A model generated the notes under the pieces. That model was not told the DNA's origin. It worked only from the letters and a program-made list of their open reading frames with translations, and searched no databases. This document shows positions 14,701 to 21,134 of a stretch of 23,149 bases of DNA, piece by piece. The translations under genes were made by a program, and so were the position numbers. The stretch is taken from assembly GCA_030671905.1 (NCBI GenBank), contig DAOVHK010000008.1, positions 1 through 23,149 on the forward strand, in the 5' to 3' direction. How positions within the stretch are numbered: position 1 is the first letter of the stretch; every line of letters begins with the position of its first letter. The DNA comes from Clostridia bacterium (lineage in GTDB: Bacteria > UBA6262 > WVXT01).

Positions 14701-14939
14701 TGCTTGATGCGGGAAAAACGAGACTCCGACCTATTTTACTTACATCTATAACAACAATTATAGCGCTAATGCCTCTTATCTATGGGTTAGGCGGTTCAGA
14801 ACCGTTTCTTGTACCTTCAGCAATTGCCATGGCGTATGGTCTTCTTGCCGCTACATTTTTAACGTTGGTAATAGTGCCATGTGTATATCTTATAGTAGAA
14901 GATATAAAAAAGTTAAGATTAGGGAAATCAAAAATTTAA
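11733..14939 (+). CDS. RND-family efflux transporter (AcrB/MMPL-type inner membrane pump)
   Basis: A 1068-residue proton-driven pump, full length for the family. TM1 is near residues 12-28, a large periplasmic domain follows, then TM2-TM6 from about 334. The TM4 proton-relay motif is VDDAIIVSENVYRHMEGG with D397-D398. The second periplasmic domain precedes TM8-TM12. In TM10 the motif reads GVVVNDSLILVDF with N967-D968, where AcrB has its essential lysine; other RND branches also lack that lysine. The GTG start at 11733 follows AGGAG (11721-11725) and overlaps the TolC-like stop by 4 bp. The substrate (drug, metal or lipid) cannot be told. No membrane-fusion adaptor gene accompanies it. Confidence 0.93.
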   Translation: MSLASFSIKQKVLVNLLTIAAIVVGTIATLRMQREDFPAIQIDYVFISTFYPGASPQEVEKLITMPIEDTLKNIDGIDTFSSGSRESVSFIFVELDPDASNRDRVINEIAREVDKVKLPEDAEDPDVKEFVLENPLIEVSFTAKNMPEEELREYVKNFEEIVKDIKGIGTINRVGWRDKEISIEVDPANLEEYYISLAQVIRSIRDQHISLPGGKLKSGTKELIIRTVGELKNAGEFEDIIIRTNTDGKYLYVRDVAEVRETFEEQEIIHKTNGKISISITPKKKKSGDTIRLVDEIKKEVKKYEKNLPENVSIDFINDMAFYVKRRLKALTNNGIIGGVLLIFTLFLFLNTRIALVTAIGIPFAFLTALFLMSFFGVSLNMITMFGLIMVLGMIVDDAIIVSENVYRHMEGGMLPREAAIKGSEEVAAPVTTAILTTAAAFLPLMFIAGIMGKFLRFFPMGVIFCLAASLFEALIILPSHLAEWTKPLKDSHELRLSGKSECGKKAKSIILKIICFPITVLKILADYFFSAQRKGSEARWFQKLLGVYTKLITFSTKRRYKMCFGALGVLIVAVIFTIKVMPIKLFPGMIEIFYTRIEASEGTSLKETNKMITEIEQVLVKLPEEEVENITTTVGFSGEIGGGPFDKHGSKYAQCVVYLTPEQSRKRSAEDIIAELRKKIEAKNIPNMVNFEFEKLKHGPPVGKPISIEVRGDDYSILLKIIDEIKSYISALDGVEDVKDNYELDKEEIQVTINKEESARLGLNVRQIAQTIRYAFEGGLATTLRKGDEDIEVIVRLPQRFKNNISTLKNLTMPNDKGRLIKLYKVATFQKSQGIKSLSHKEGKRTITITANVDENKTTSVAANKKIINKFSDISQKYPGYYFKSGGEWEDTAESMKSLFQAFAIAFMLIYIILATQFRSFIQPFIIMVSVPFGMIGVIAALFIHGQPVSLMALFGIVGLTGVVVNDSLILVDFINKRIEQGLDIMSAVLDAGKTRLRPILLTSITTIIALMPLIYGLGGSEPFLVPSAIAMAYGLLAATFLTLVIVPCVYLIVEDIKKLRLGKSKI

Positions 14940-14961
14940 AGAATTTTCTAAAATTCTTTTT
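14938..14961 (+). terminator. Likely terminator of the RND operon
   Basis: AAAGAATTTT (14938-14947), loop CT, AAAATTCTTT (14950-14959) is a perfect 10-bp stem that begins at the stop codon and runs into T residues. It is AT-rich, so its strength is uncertain. Confidence 0.5.
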
Positions 14962-15000
14962 GACCCACGGAGAGAACGTGAAAAGTAGGCAGGCGTATTT

Positions 15001-15050
15001 GTTATCTCGATATCTTCAATATCTTGTATCTCATAGTTCCTGCAGGAATC
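15001..15050. repeat. Detached copy of the greA 3' end
   Basis: These 50 bases match 16967-17016 at 48 positions. Read on the reverse strand they encode IPAGTMRYKILKISR and a TAA stop, against IPAGTLRYKILKISR and TGA in intact greA. The differences are one Leu-to-Met change and a stop swap, so this is a coding remnant. No further greA sequence is attached to it. Confidence 0.9.
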
Positions 15051-15182
15051 AGTAGATAAAGTAAAGGCTGCGTTCTCCAAGCAGAAATCCGAAAAGACAG
15101 AATTTAAGCTGTAGGCATATGAAAATTAGGCGCATGCACCTTAGTGCCAGGCTGCAAGATATTAGGGTAGGTACCAAAGAGG
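15051..15182. other. Spacer before the sulfatase-fold gene
   Basis: No gene is seen. A small hairpin GCAC/GTGC lies near 15134-15145. A near-repeat, GGTACCAAAG at about 15171 and GGCACCAAAG at about 15185, brackets the region just before the start. No clear promoter was found. Confidence 0.5.
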
Positions 15183-15209
15183 ATGGCACCAAAGCGTTTT
15201 GGAAAACAT

Positions 15210-16784
15210 ATGAATAAGAAAATACGATTTAATCCCAAAAATTTAGGTTATCTTCTCATCTTTTGCTTGGTCGTATCTGTTCTTTGGGTTAATTATATTT
15301 CCCTTCGACATGCAAAAACATCTGCGCATAATCAACAACCACGCCTAGTGATCATATATGCGCCATGTACGGTAAACAAAGATTATCTATCTGTCTATAA
15401 CGCCGACCGATCTTACACTCCTCATTTGAAAGAGTTCGCTAAAAAAGCAGCAGTATTTTTAAAGCACAGAACAGAAGCCGGGCATTCAGGAGTGGCCTAT
15501 GCATCGCTCTTAACAGGTCACCATGCGGATGTTCACGGGGTATTTATCCATCCGGCAAAAATCAGCCAGGACTTGTACGATATGAGTGAAGCCTTCTCGG
15601 ATAATGGTTACGAAATCTTTTATTGGAACAAAAAATCAATGGCCGATCATGATTATAACTACATTCAAGCGGCAAAAGAAAAAAATGTATATAGTGATGT
15701 GATTAATGCAAAGGAAGATACGAGATTGCACCGAATTTTAGATTGTGTTAAAGACGAACCTGGTTATAAGGCATTCATATTCGCGAATTTTTCCGTAAGC
15801 CATTTTCCATATAACACATCATTAACTGGTAAATTTTATGAATTATTCCCTCAGGAATGCGAGGAGGATTTTGTATATGATGAAGAAACTCATTCCATCC
15901 TGAGTAAAATATTGCATTTAAACAAATATGAATTTAATTATGGTTTTCCCTACGCGGTTAAAAAACATAAAATATCTCCCAGACAACAAAATATTATCGC
16001 TTCGACACTGGATAGCATTTATAAGTCAAGAAATTATTATTTAGACAAGTTATTTGGTGATGTTTTGGACGTTGTAAAGGATTACGGCCTGATGGATGAA
16101 TCGCTGATTGTTTTTACGGCCGATCATGGCGAAGTGCTTTATGATGAGCATGCTCCTTTCAAATGGACTCATGGTAATACAGTTCAGTCTGAAGATTTGG
16201 ATATACCCCTGCTTATATTTAGCACTAATGAGGAAATGGGCCCGAAATATATCGATCATGTGTCCCGGTCTATCGATGTGTTCCCAACCATCGCGAGCTT
16301 GGCAGGGATTAGATTACCTGATGATTTGTATATAGATGGGTTTGATTGGACGCCTTCTTTAAGAGGAAAGCAGCCGTATCCTAATTTACTAGCCTATTCT
16401 CATTCAGCAATGTTATCCGGTTATGCGGAAAAGTTTGCTTCCGAAAACTTAGGTGGTTTGCGTTCTGAACTATATCCAGAAGCGAGCATGGATTGGACGT
16501 GGGTTTCGGTGCGTGATGGAGATATCGTAACGAAGTATAAGAACCTGGGGAACGGGAAATTTGGCTTTGAGTCGTTTGATTTATCAAAGGGAAAAAATGA
16601 AGTAACTAATATTTACGATGAGTCCCTTCATTATTTTAAGAATATATCCTCAAAGCTTCTCAGTTACAGAGATAAGCTGATTGATGCTTATCATGCCAGC
16701 CGCGGGACAGTAGAATCAGAGGAAAATGATATTTCGAAGGATGAGGGGATGAAACGGCTTCGTAGTCTGGGTTATTTGCAGTAA
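15210..16784 (+). CDS. Membrane-anchored sulfatase/alkaline-phosphatase superfamily protein with a divergent active site
   Basis: About 524 residues. One N-terminal membrane anchor (GYLLIFCLVVSVLWVNYISL) leaves the catalytic domain outside the inner membrane. The fold is clear from ASLLTGHHADVHG, VFTADHGEVLYDEHAPFKWTHGN, IPLLIFS, SIDVFPTIASLAGI and the C-terminal RLRSLGYL. The usual N-terminal metal-binding D-x-L-R-x-D is replaced by CTVNKDYLSVY. The formylglycine motif CxPSR aligns with SGVAY, so a normal sulfatase nucleophile is missing. The second metal site (TADHGE and the later His) is kept. The ATG at 15210 with GGA 6 bases upstream is preferred to 15183, whose ribosome site would touch the start. 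Substrate unknown; hydrolase, phosphotransferase or inactive homologue are possible. Confidence 0.82.
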   Translation: MNKKIRFNPKNLGYLLIFCLVVSVLWVNYISLRHAKTSAHNQQPRLVIIYAPCTVNKDYLSVYNADRSYTPHLKEFAKKAAVFLKHRTEAGHSGVAYASLLTGHHADVHGVFIHPAKISQDLYDMSEAFSDNGYEIFYWNKKSMADHDYNYIQAAKEKNVYSDVINAKEDTRLHRILDCVKDEPGYKAFIFANFSVSHFPYNTSLTGKFYELFPQECEEDFVYDEETHSILSKILHLNKYEFNYGFPYAVKKHKISPRQQNIIASTLDSIYKSRNYYLDKLFGDVLDVVKDYGLMDESLIVFTADHGEVLYDEHAPFKWTHGNTVQSEDLDIPLLIFSTNEEMGPKYIDHVSRSIDVFPTIASLAGIRLPDDLYIDGFDWTPSLRGKQPYPNLLAYSHSAMLSGYAEKFASENLGGLRSELYPEASMDWTWVSVRDGDIVTKYKNLGNGKFGFESFDLSKGKNEVTNIYDESLHYFKNISSKLLSYRDKLIDAYHASRGTVESEENDISKDEGMKRLRSLGYLQ

Positions 16785-16966
16785 TTATAAAAGCAGAAAA
16801 AGAGTGTTAAGGGTCAGGTCCCGGCTTGACAACATGAAATAGATAACTACAGACGTTTTAAAAACTAAACATCTATATAGTCCAAAGTATTGGATATTGA
16901 AACTTCTCCGACGATAACTTATAATCAAAAAGGCCTAAAAGATCACTCTGGCCCCATTTCTTCATT
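16785..16966. other. Spacer between the sulfatase-fold gene and greA
   Basis: No gene is seen. GGGTCAGGTC followed by CCGGCTTGACA at about 16809-16829 resembles a motif often seen at the ends of REP-associated transposase units; this is from memory and uncertain. Confidence 0.4.
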
Positions 16967-17016
16967 GTCATCTCGATATCTTCAATATCTTGTATCTCAG
17001 AGTTCCTGCAGGAATC
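16967..17016. repeat. greA 3' end, second copy of the 50-bp direct repeat
   Basis: Matches 15001-15050 at 48 of 50 positions in the same orientation. Together the copies bracket the 1.9-kb sulfatase segment. Confidence 0.9.
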
Positions 17017-17444
17017 TTAATCTGGACTATATCGTTTTCCTTATGGCCCAATAAGCCCTCGCCTACAGGAGAGGTGATAGAGATTTTGCCACAGGTGAAG
17101 TCTGCCTCTATTTCTGAGACGAGAGTATACTCCAGTTCTTCTCCTGATTCCAGATCTTTGAGCTTTACCTTTGCTCCTATCCGAACTTCGCCTCCGGCAA
17201 TCTTTTCCTCTTCAATAATTCTTGTCCGGATGAGTTTACCTTCCAGCTCGGCGATACTTTTCTCATTAAATGCCTGCGCTTCTTTTGCCGCATCATAGTC
17301 GGCATTCTCTGAGAGGTCTCCCAGGGAGCGGGCGTGCTCCAGTGCCTGAGCAATCTCTTTTCGCTTTACTTCTTTCAAGTGCTTGAGTTGTTTTCTTGAT
17401 TTCTCATATCCTTCTCTGCTCATATAGATAGGTTCTTTTCTCAT
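16968..17444 (-). CDS. greA: Transcription elongation factor GreA
   Basis: A 158-residue cytoplasmic factor that binds the secondary channel of RNA polymerase and promotes cleavage of backtracked RNA. The N-terminal coiled coil reads REGYEKSRKQLKHLKEVKRKEIAQALEHARSLGDLSENADYDAAKEAQ, with the acidic tip GDLSENADYDAA that acts at the polymerase active site. The C-terminal FKBP-like domain ends SPVGEGLLGHKENDIVQIKIPAGTLRYKIL. The ATG at 17444 gives exactly the family length and the standard start MRKEPIYMSREGYEK. An in-frame ATG at 17483 would add 13 residues and cannot be excluded, since the nearest ribosome site to 17444 is rather far. The last 50 bases are duplicated at 15001-15050. Confidence 0.95.
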   Translation of the reverse strand: MRKEPIYMSREGYEKSRKQLKHLKEVKRKEIAQALEHARSLGDLSENADYDAAKEAQAFNEKSIAELEGKLIRTRIIEEEKIAGGEVRIGAKVKLKDLESGEELEYTLVSEIEADFTCGKISITSPVGEGLLGHKENDIVQIKIPAGTLRYKILKISR

Positions 17445-17522
17445 GGTAGCTATTTTTACCTCTCTTTTCCCCTCCTGATACATCTCTTTCTAAGAGTTTT
17501 CTGCTTTTTGTAGACGAGTTAT

Positions 17523-17552
17523 ATCTTAACAGTAGATATCGCTCCTTGTCAA
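17523..17552 (-). promoter_or_regulatory. greA promoter
   Basis: On the reverse strand TTGACA (17552-17547) and TAAGAT (17528-17523) are 18 bp apart, upstream of greA and divergent from the next operon. Confidence 0.6.
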
Positions 17553-17598
17553 CCCATAATTTTCTGCATTATGTAGGAAGCTATAAATTCTTTTTTTC

Positions 17599-17627
17599 TT
17601 GCACTTATGAATTGTATTAGGTAAAAT
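17599..17627 (+). promoter_or_regulatory. Promoter of the HEAT-GT2-YaiO operon
   Basis: TTGCAC (17599-17604) and TAAAAT (17622-17627) with a 17-bp spacer, about 50 bases before the GTG start. Confidence 0.55.
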
Positions 17628-17675
17628 TATTGAAAGATTAAAAGCCAAAGACAGGAGTAGGGTGGTGAATAGTTT

Positions 17676-18749
17676 GTGAGTCCTTCTAATTGGCCATTGG
17701 CCTTTTTAACACTGAGCATCTTGGTGAGTAACATCTTAGCAGTCATAGTTACTTGCTTAGTCGTTATTCTTGTGGTGACAAAAGTTATAGGTGGGCTCTG
17801 GGATAAGTATAAAAAGAAACGACGAGCATCTTTCATGTCCCTGGCTGTTGAATTCCTGCGTACAGGAAATACTGCAGGGAAACTTCCACTGAAGAATTTG
17901 GGATGGGCAGATGCTCTGATATTCAAAGCAATTCTTCTGGAATTGTCAGAGGAGGCTTCTGGAATTCAACAACCAAGGGCTACGGAACTTTATGAATTTT
18001 CCGGCATTGCCGATAAAGAAATGCGCACTCTCAGGCGTTCCTGGTTTTGGTGGTTGAGGGCGGCATCAGCGCATGCTCTTGGCCAGATGCGTGTTAAACG
18101 TGCCAAAAGCAATTTGATTGAGGCACTTGGCGATAAAAATATAGAAGTGCGACTGGAAGCTACCTGGGCGATAGGCCACATGGGATTTGTGGACACCTTG
18201 CCTCTGATTATGGAGAGCATGTCCCGTTTCTTCAAGATAGCGGCTTTACGCATGGATGCTTTCATTTTTGAGATGGGCGCCCCGGCCCTGCCTCTTTTGC
18301 TGGATCTCTGTAAACATCCGGAATGGGAAATCCGGTTGCTGGCGATCCACCTCGTGGGGGAATTCAAAGATCCAGGGACGCTGGAAGTACTCTTGTCCCT
18401 TTTGGGTTCCCAAGATTTAGAGATTCGCATAGCGGCCTGCAAAGCTATAGGTTCGATTGGCGATGCATCAGGCTTGTCTGGTATTATCCCGTGCATGGAG
18501 GATTCAGCCTGGCAGATGAGGGCCCAGGCTGCCAAGCAGTTTGGATGCAACGGTTTCACACCTGCCATCCCGGGTCTATTAAAATGCCTGGAGGATTTAG
18601 CCTGGTGGGTGCGGCTCAATGCGGGTGAGGCGTTGAGTCAAATGGGAAAAAGGGGAAAAATCGCCCTCAAAAAAGCGCTCAAATCACCGGATCGCTTCGC
18701 CAGGGATATGGCTTCCCAGTGGCTCGATGAATTGGAGGCAACTTCATGA
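17676..18749 (+). CDS. Membrane-anchored HEAT-repeat protein
   Basis: A 357-residue protein. One N-terminal membrane segment (about residues 7-37, LAFLTLSILVSNILAVIVTCLVVILVV) is followed by a basic patch (KYKKKRR) and then a helical-repeat domain. Repeats are seen from about residue 125: WWLRAASAHALGQM, IEVRLEATWAIGHMG, WEIRLLAIHLVGEFKD, LEIRIAACKAIGSIGD, WQMRAQAAKQFG and WWVRLNAGEALSQMG. Each is followed by a second helix, the HEAT/PBS-lyase-like pattern. The positive-inside rule puts the repeats in the cytoplasm. It starts with GTG behind GGTGGTGA (17661-17668) and overlaps the glycosyltransferase start by 4 bp. It is probably a scaffold or regulator for that enzyme; no catalytic motif is seen. 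Confidence 0.85.
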   Translation: MSPSNWPLAFLTLSILVSNILAVIVTCLVVILVVTKVIGGLWDKYKKKRRASFMSLAVEFLRTGNTAGKLPLKNLGWADALIFKAILLELSEEASGIQQPRATELYEFSGIADKEMRTLRRSWFWWLRAASAHALGQMRVKRAKSNLIEALGDKNIEVRLEATWAIGHMGFVDTLPLIMESMSRFFKIAALRMDAFIFEMGAPALPLLLDLCKHPEWEIRLLAIHLVGEFKDPGTLEVLLSLLGSQDLEIRIAACKAIGSIGDASGLSGIIPCMEDSAWQMRAQAAKQFGCNGFTPAIPGLLKCLEDLAWWVRLNAGEALSQMGKRGKIALKKALKSPDRFARDMASQWLDELEATS

Positions 18750-20110
18750 TGACATATCTCCAAATGTCCATTCTTATCTATTTCTTTATGGCAAATGGAC
18801 TCTATTTGGTGCTTTTTTTCTTTTCTTGCGTTGCCATTATCCATTACCGTTCGATTCTCCAATTCAGGGGACCTTCTGAAATACTCAAGGCACGGGTCAC
18901 ACCTCCTATCTCCATCCTGGTTCCAGCCTACAATGAAGAGAAGGGTATTGTCTCCAGTGTTCGCGCTCTGCTTGGACTTAACTATCCACAGTATGAAGTC
19001 ATTGTGATTAATGACGGATCCCAAGACAATACTCTTGGTCTGCTGGAAAAAGAGTTCTCTCTCAGGCGTACAGCCCATGTCTACCACCGGGAGATTCCTA
19101 CGGCTACCGTAAAGGCAATCTACCGCTCGAGGGTATATCCTAATCTCTGGGTCCTGGACAAAGAGAAAGAAATTGTCGGGAAGTCGGACCCTTTGAATGT
19201 GGGGATTAATTTCTCACAGTATCCGCTCTTCTGTGCCGTCGATGCGGATTCAATCCTGGAAAAGGATGCCCTGATCAGGGTGATCCGTCCTTATATGGAT
19301 CGTTTCCAGGAAGTGGTCGCGGTAGGGGGAATTGTTCGCGTTGCCAATGGATGTCGCATTAGAGATGGGATTGTAGAAGAAGTAGGGCTTGCCAAAGGAT
19401 GGCTTCCCAGCTTCCAGGTAGTCGAATATCTTAGGGCCTTCCTTTCAGGTCGGGTTGCCTGGGGTGCATGGAATGCGCTTTTGGTGATATCCGGGGCTTT
19501 TGGGGTGTTCAAAAAGCAGCCGGTTAAGGATATTGGCGGTTATTCGACTGAAACGGTGGGGGAAGATATGGAGCTGGTGGTGCGTCTTCACCGCAGGTTG
19601 AGGAAGCAAAAAAGGAACTACCGCATCCATTTCATCCCGGATCCCGTGTGTTGGACGGAGGTTCCTCATAAATGGGGCATACTGGGAAGACAGAGAAACA
19701 GATGGCAGAGGGGACTTGGCCAGGTCTTATACCGTAACATTTCCATGTTTGCCAATCCTAAGTATGGTTCCATAGGGATGCTGGCTATGCCGTATTTCCT
19801 TATGGTGGAGTTTCTAAGCCCGGCGGTGGAATTATTCGGTTATGCACTCTTTGGCATCGCCTTCTATCTGGGTGCGGTGTATTGGGAAGGGGTGGTGACC
19901 TTTCTCATCCTGGCGGTATGGATGGGGATATTCCTCTCTCTGCTTTCCGTCTTATTAGAAGAGTTCACGCTTCATCGCTATCCCAGAATGCGTAGCCTTG
20001 TGAAGCTTCTCTTTTGTGCGGTCCTGGAGAATTTTGGATATCGGCAAATGACTGCTTTCTTCAGGTTGAAAGGGCTGTATGACTTTGCAAGGAAGCAAAA
20101 TGTTTGGTGA
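18746..20110 (+). CDS. Family 2 glycosyltransferase, processive polysaccharide-synthase type
   Basis: A 454-residue inner-membrane enzyme like PgaC/NodC/BcsA-type synthases. A transmembrane start (residues 8-33) precedes the GT-A domain: ISILVPAYNEE, VINDGS (D90), GKSDPLNVG, the DADS metal-binding motif (D166-x-D168), the catalytic-base motif GED (E273-D274) and QRNRW (316-320), which is the QxxRW of processive enzymes. Several membrane segments follow from about 340 to 430. It would polymerise a sugar from a nucleotide donor while exporting the chain; the sugar is unknown. Translation is coupled to the HEAT gene. The partner YaiO-like protein suggests an outer-membrane route for the product. 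Confidence 0.92.
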   Translation: MMTYLQMSILIYFFMANGLYLVLFFFSCVAIIHYRSILQFRGPSEILKARVTPPISILVPAYNEEKGIVSSVRALLGLNYPQYEVIVINDGSQDNTLGLLEKEFSLRRTAHVYHREIPTATVKAIYRSRVYPNLWVLDKEKEIVGKSDPLNVGINFSQYPLFCAVDADSILEKDALIRVIRPYMDRFQEVVAVGGIVRVANGCRIRDGIVEEVGLAKGWLPSFQVVEYLRAFLSGRVAWGAWNALLVISGAFGVFKKQPVKDIGGYSTETVGEDMELVVRLHRRLRKQKRNYRIHFIPDPVCWTEVPHKWGILGRQRNRWQRGLGQVLYRNISMFANPKYGSIGMLAMPYFLMVEFLSPAVELFGYALFGIAFYLGAVYWEGVVTFLILAVWMGIFLSLLSVLLEEFTLHRYPRMRSLVKLLFCAVLENFGYRQMTAFFRLKGLYDFARKQNVW

Positions 20111-20135
20111 TTTATGGAAAAGAAAGGACTGGAAG

Positions 20136-20900
20136 ATGCGCATTAATACGTTGTGTATCGCGGTGTTTTTGGTTTGCTTCTATTCTATGGCGTCCGCTGA
20201 GAAGATACGTGTGGGTTCTGGGGTGACTTTTGAGGATTTCAGCTATGCGGACCTGGGCCATACGGAATGGGTGCAGGCAGTGGTTCCCGCTTCGCCAAGA
20301 TTCTCTCTCCTCGGACGGGTAACGGTGCTTCGCCGTTTCCAGCAATCTGATGTTCAGGGGACTGTTGGTGGTTCTCTGCGTGTGGGTGCCAAAACAGGGC
20401 TTGAGGGAGAAATGAGTGTAAGTCCTGGGGCTGTGATTGCACCCAGGTTCTCCACTTCCTGGTTCTTGTATCAGGCTCTTGCCTCCGTAGAAATTATGCC
20501 CCACTACCGTTTTTCCCGCTTCCAAACAGCGGATGTCCATCTTTTGGCCATGGGCGCCACTTGGCCTGTTACAAAGTCTTTCCAAAGTACAGGACGGGCA
20601 TATATCAGCGCAACATGTTTTCACAATGGGCCAACTGAGTGGAATCCGGCGTTCCTGTTACAGGGACGGTTCATATTGAACTCCAGATTCACTATCATTC
20701 CCTCGTATTCTTTCTACAGGGAAAGCTTTGAGGCAGGCGCTCCCGGCCAGACGAGAAGGTTCTCCGCTCATGTGGGGAGGATTGAAGCCTGGCACAGAAC
20801 CTCAACTGCTTTTTTGGTTCGAATTGCCTGGGAATATGAAGGCAGATCAACATCTCAATCGGTTGGACGGTATAACTTTGGGATACAGTATCAGTGGTAG
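20136..20900 (+). CDS. YaiO-family outer membrane beta-barrel protein
   Basis: About 254 residues. A signal peptide (MRINTLCIAVFLVCFYSMASA) precedes alternating, aromatic-rich strands typical of a small barrel, ending SVGRYNFGIQYQW with a terminal aromatic residue, as outer-membrane barrels do. The pattern (FEDFSYADLGHTEW, RFSLLGRVTVLRRF near the start, later HYRFSRFQTADVHL) fits the YaiO family, which is found near GT2 synthases such as YaiP in E. coli. Starts at 20136 (AAGGA 7 bases upstream) and 20100 (AAGGA 6 bases upstream, overlapping the GT2 stop) are both plausible; the first gives the cleaner signal peptide. It may help secrete or hold the polysaccharide; its function is not established. 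Confidence 0.78.
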   Translation: MRINTLCIAVFLVCFYSMASAEKIRVGSGVTFEDFSYADLGHTEWVQAVVPASPRFSLLGRVTVLRRFQQSDVQGTVGGSLRVGAKTGLEGEMSVSPGAVIAPRFSTSWFLYQALASVEIMPHYRFSRFQTADVHLLAMGATWPVTKSFQSTGRAYISATCFHNGPTEWNPAFLLQGRFILNSRFTIIPSYSFYRESFEAGAPGQTRRFSAHVGRIEAWHRTSTAFLVRIAWEYEGRSTSQSVGRYNFGIQYQW

Positions 20901-21134
20901 TCTCTCCCTCAACAGAAAAATGGCCCAAGCCAGACCGTATGAGAAACTGGACTAAATCCTTCCTCACACAACCGCAGGACCACTGAAATATCCCCCTTCA
21001 AATCTTTGTAAAAAGTAAGAATCCTTCCTGAAATTATTTTCCAAGATTTCTATAAAAACCGCTTGACTTTGACTTAGTTTGTATTATACTCATAGTGACT
21101 ATAAGCTTCATTTTTTATAAATTATAATAATAGT
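20901..21134. other. Intergenic region before the TPR gene
   Basis: No gene and no clear terminator for the preceding operon are seen. It holds the TPR-gene promoter at 21063-21090. Confidence 0.6.
21063..21090 (+). promoter_or_regulatory. Promoter of the TPR-protein gene
   Basis: TTGACT (21063-21068) and TATACT (21085-21090) are 16 bp apart, 44 bases before the first ATG. Confidence 0.6.

Noticed and set aside
15051..15182. Riboswitch or small RNA before the sulfatase-fold gene
   Set aside because: Only one 4-bp hairpin and a short near-repeat were found, with no recognisable aptamer and no terminator.
17990..18619. 209-codon reverse-strand frame inside the HEAT gene
   Set aside because: Antisense shadow with no recognisable fold or ribosome site; the forward frame shows clear HEAT repeats.
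20112..20624. 170-codon reverse-strand frame over the YaiO-like gene
   Set aside because: Low-complexity translation without motif, opposite a gene with signal peptide and barrel pattern.
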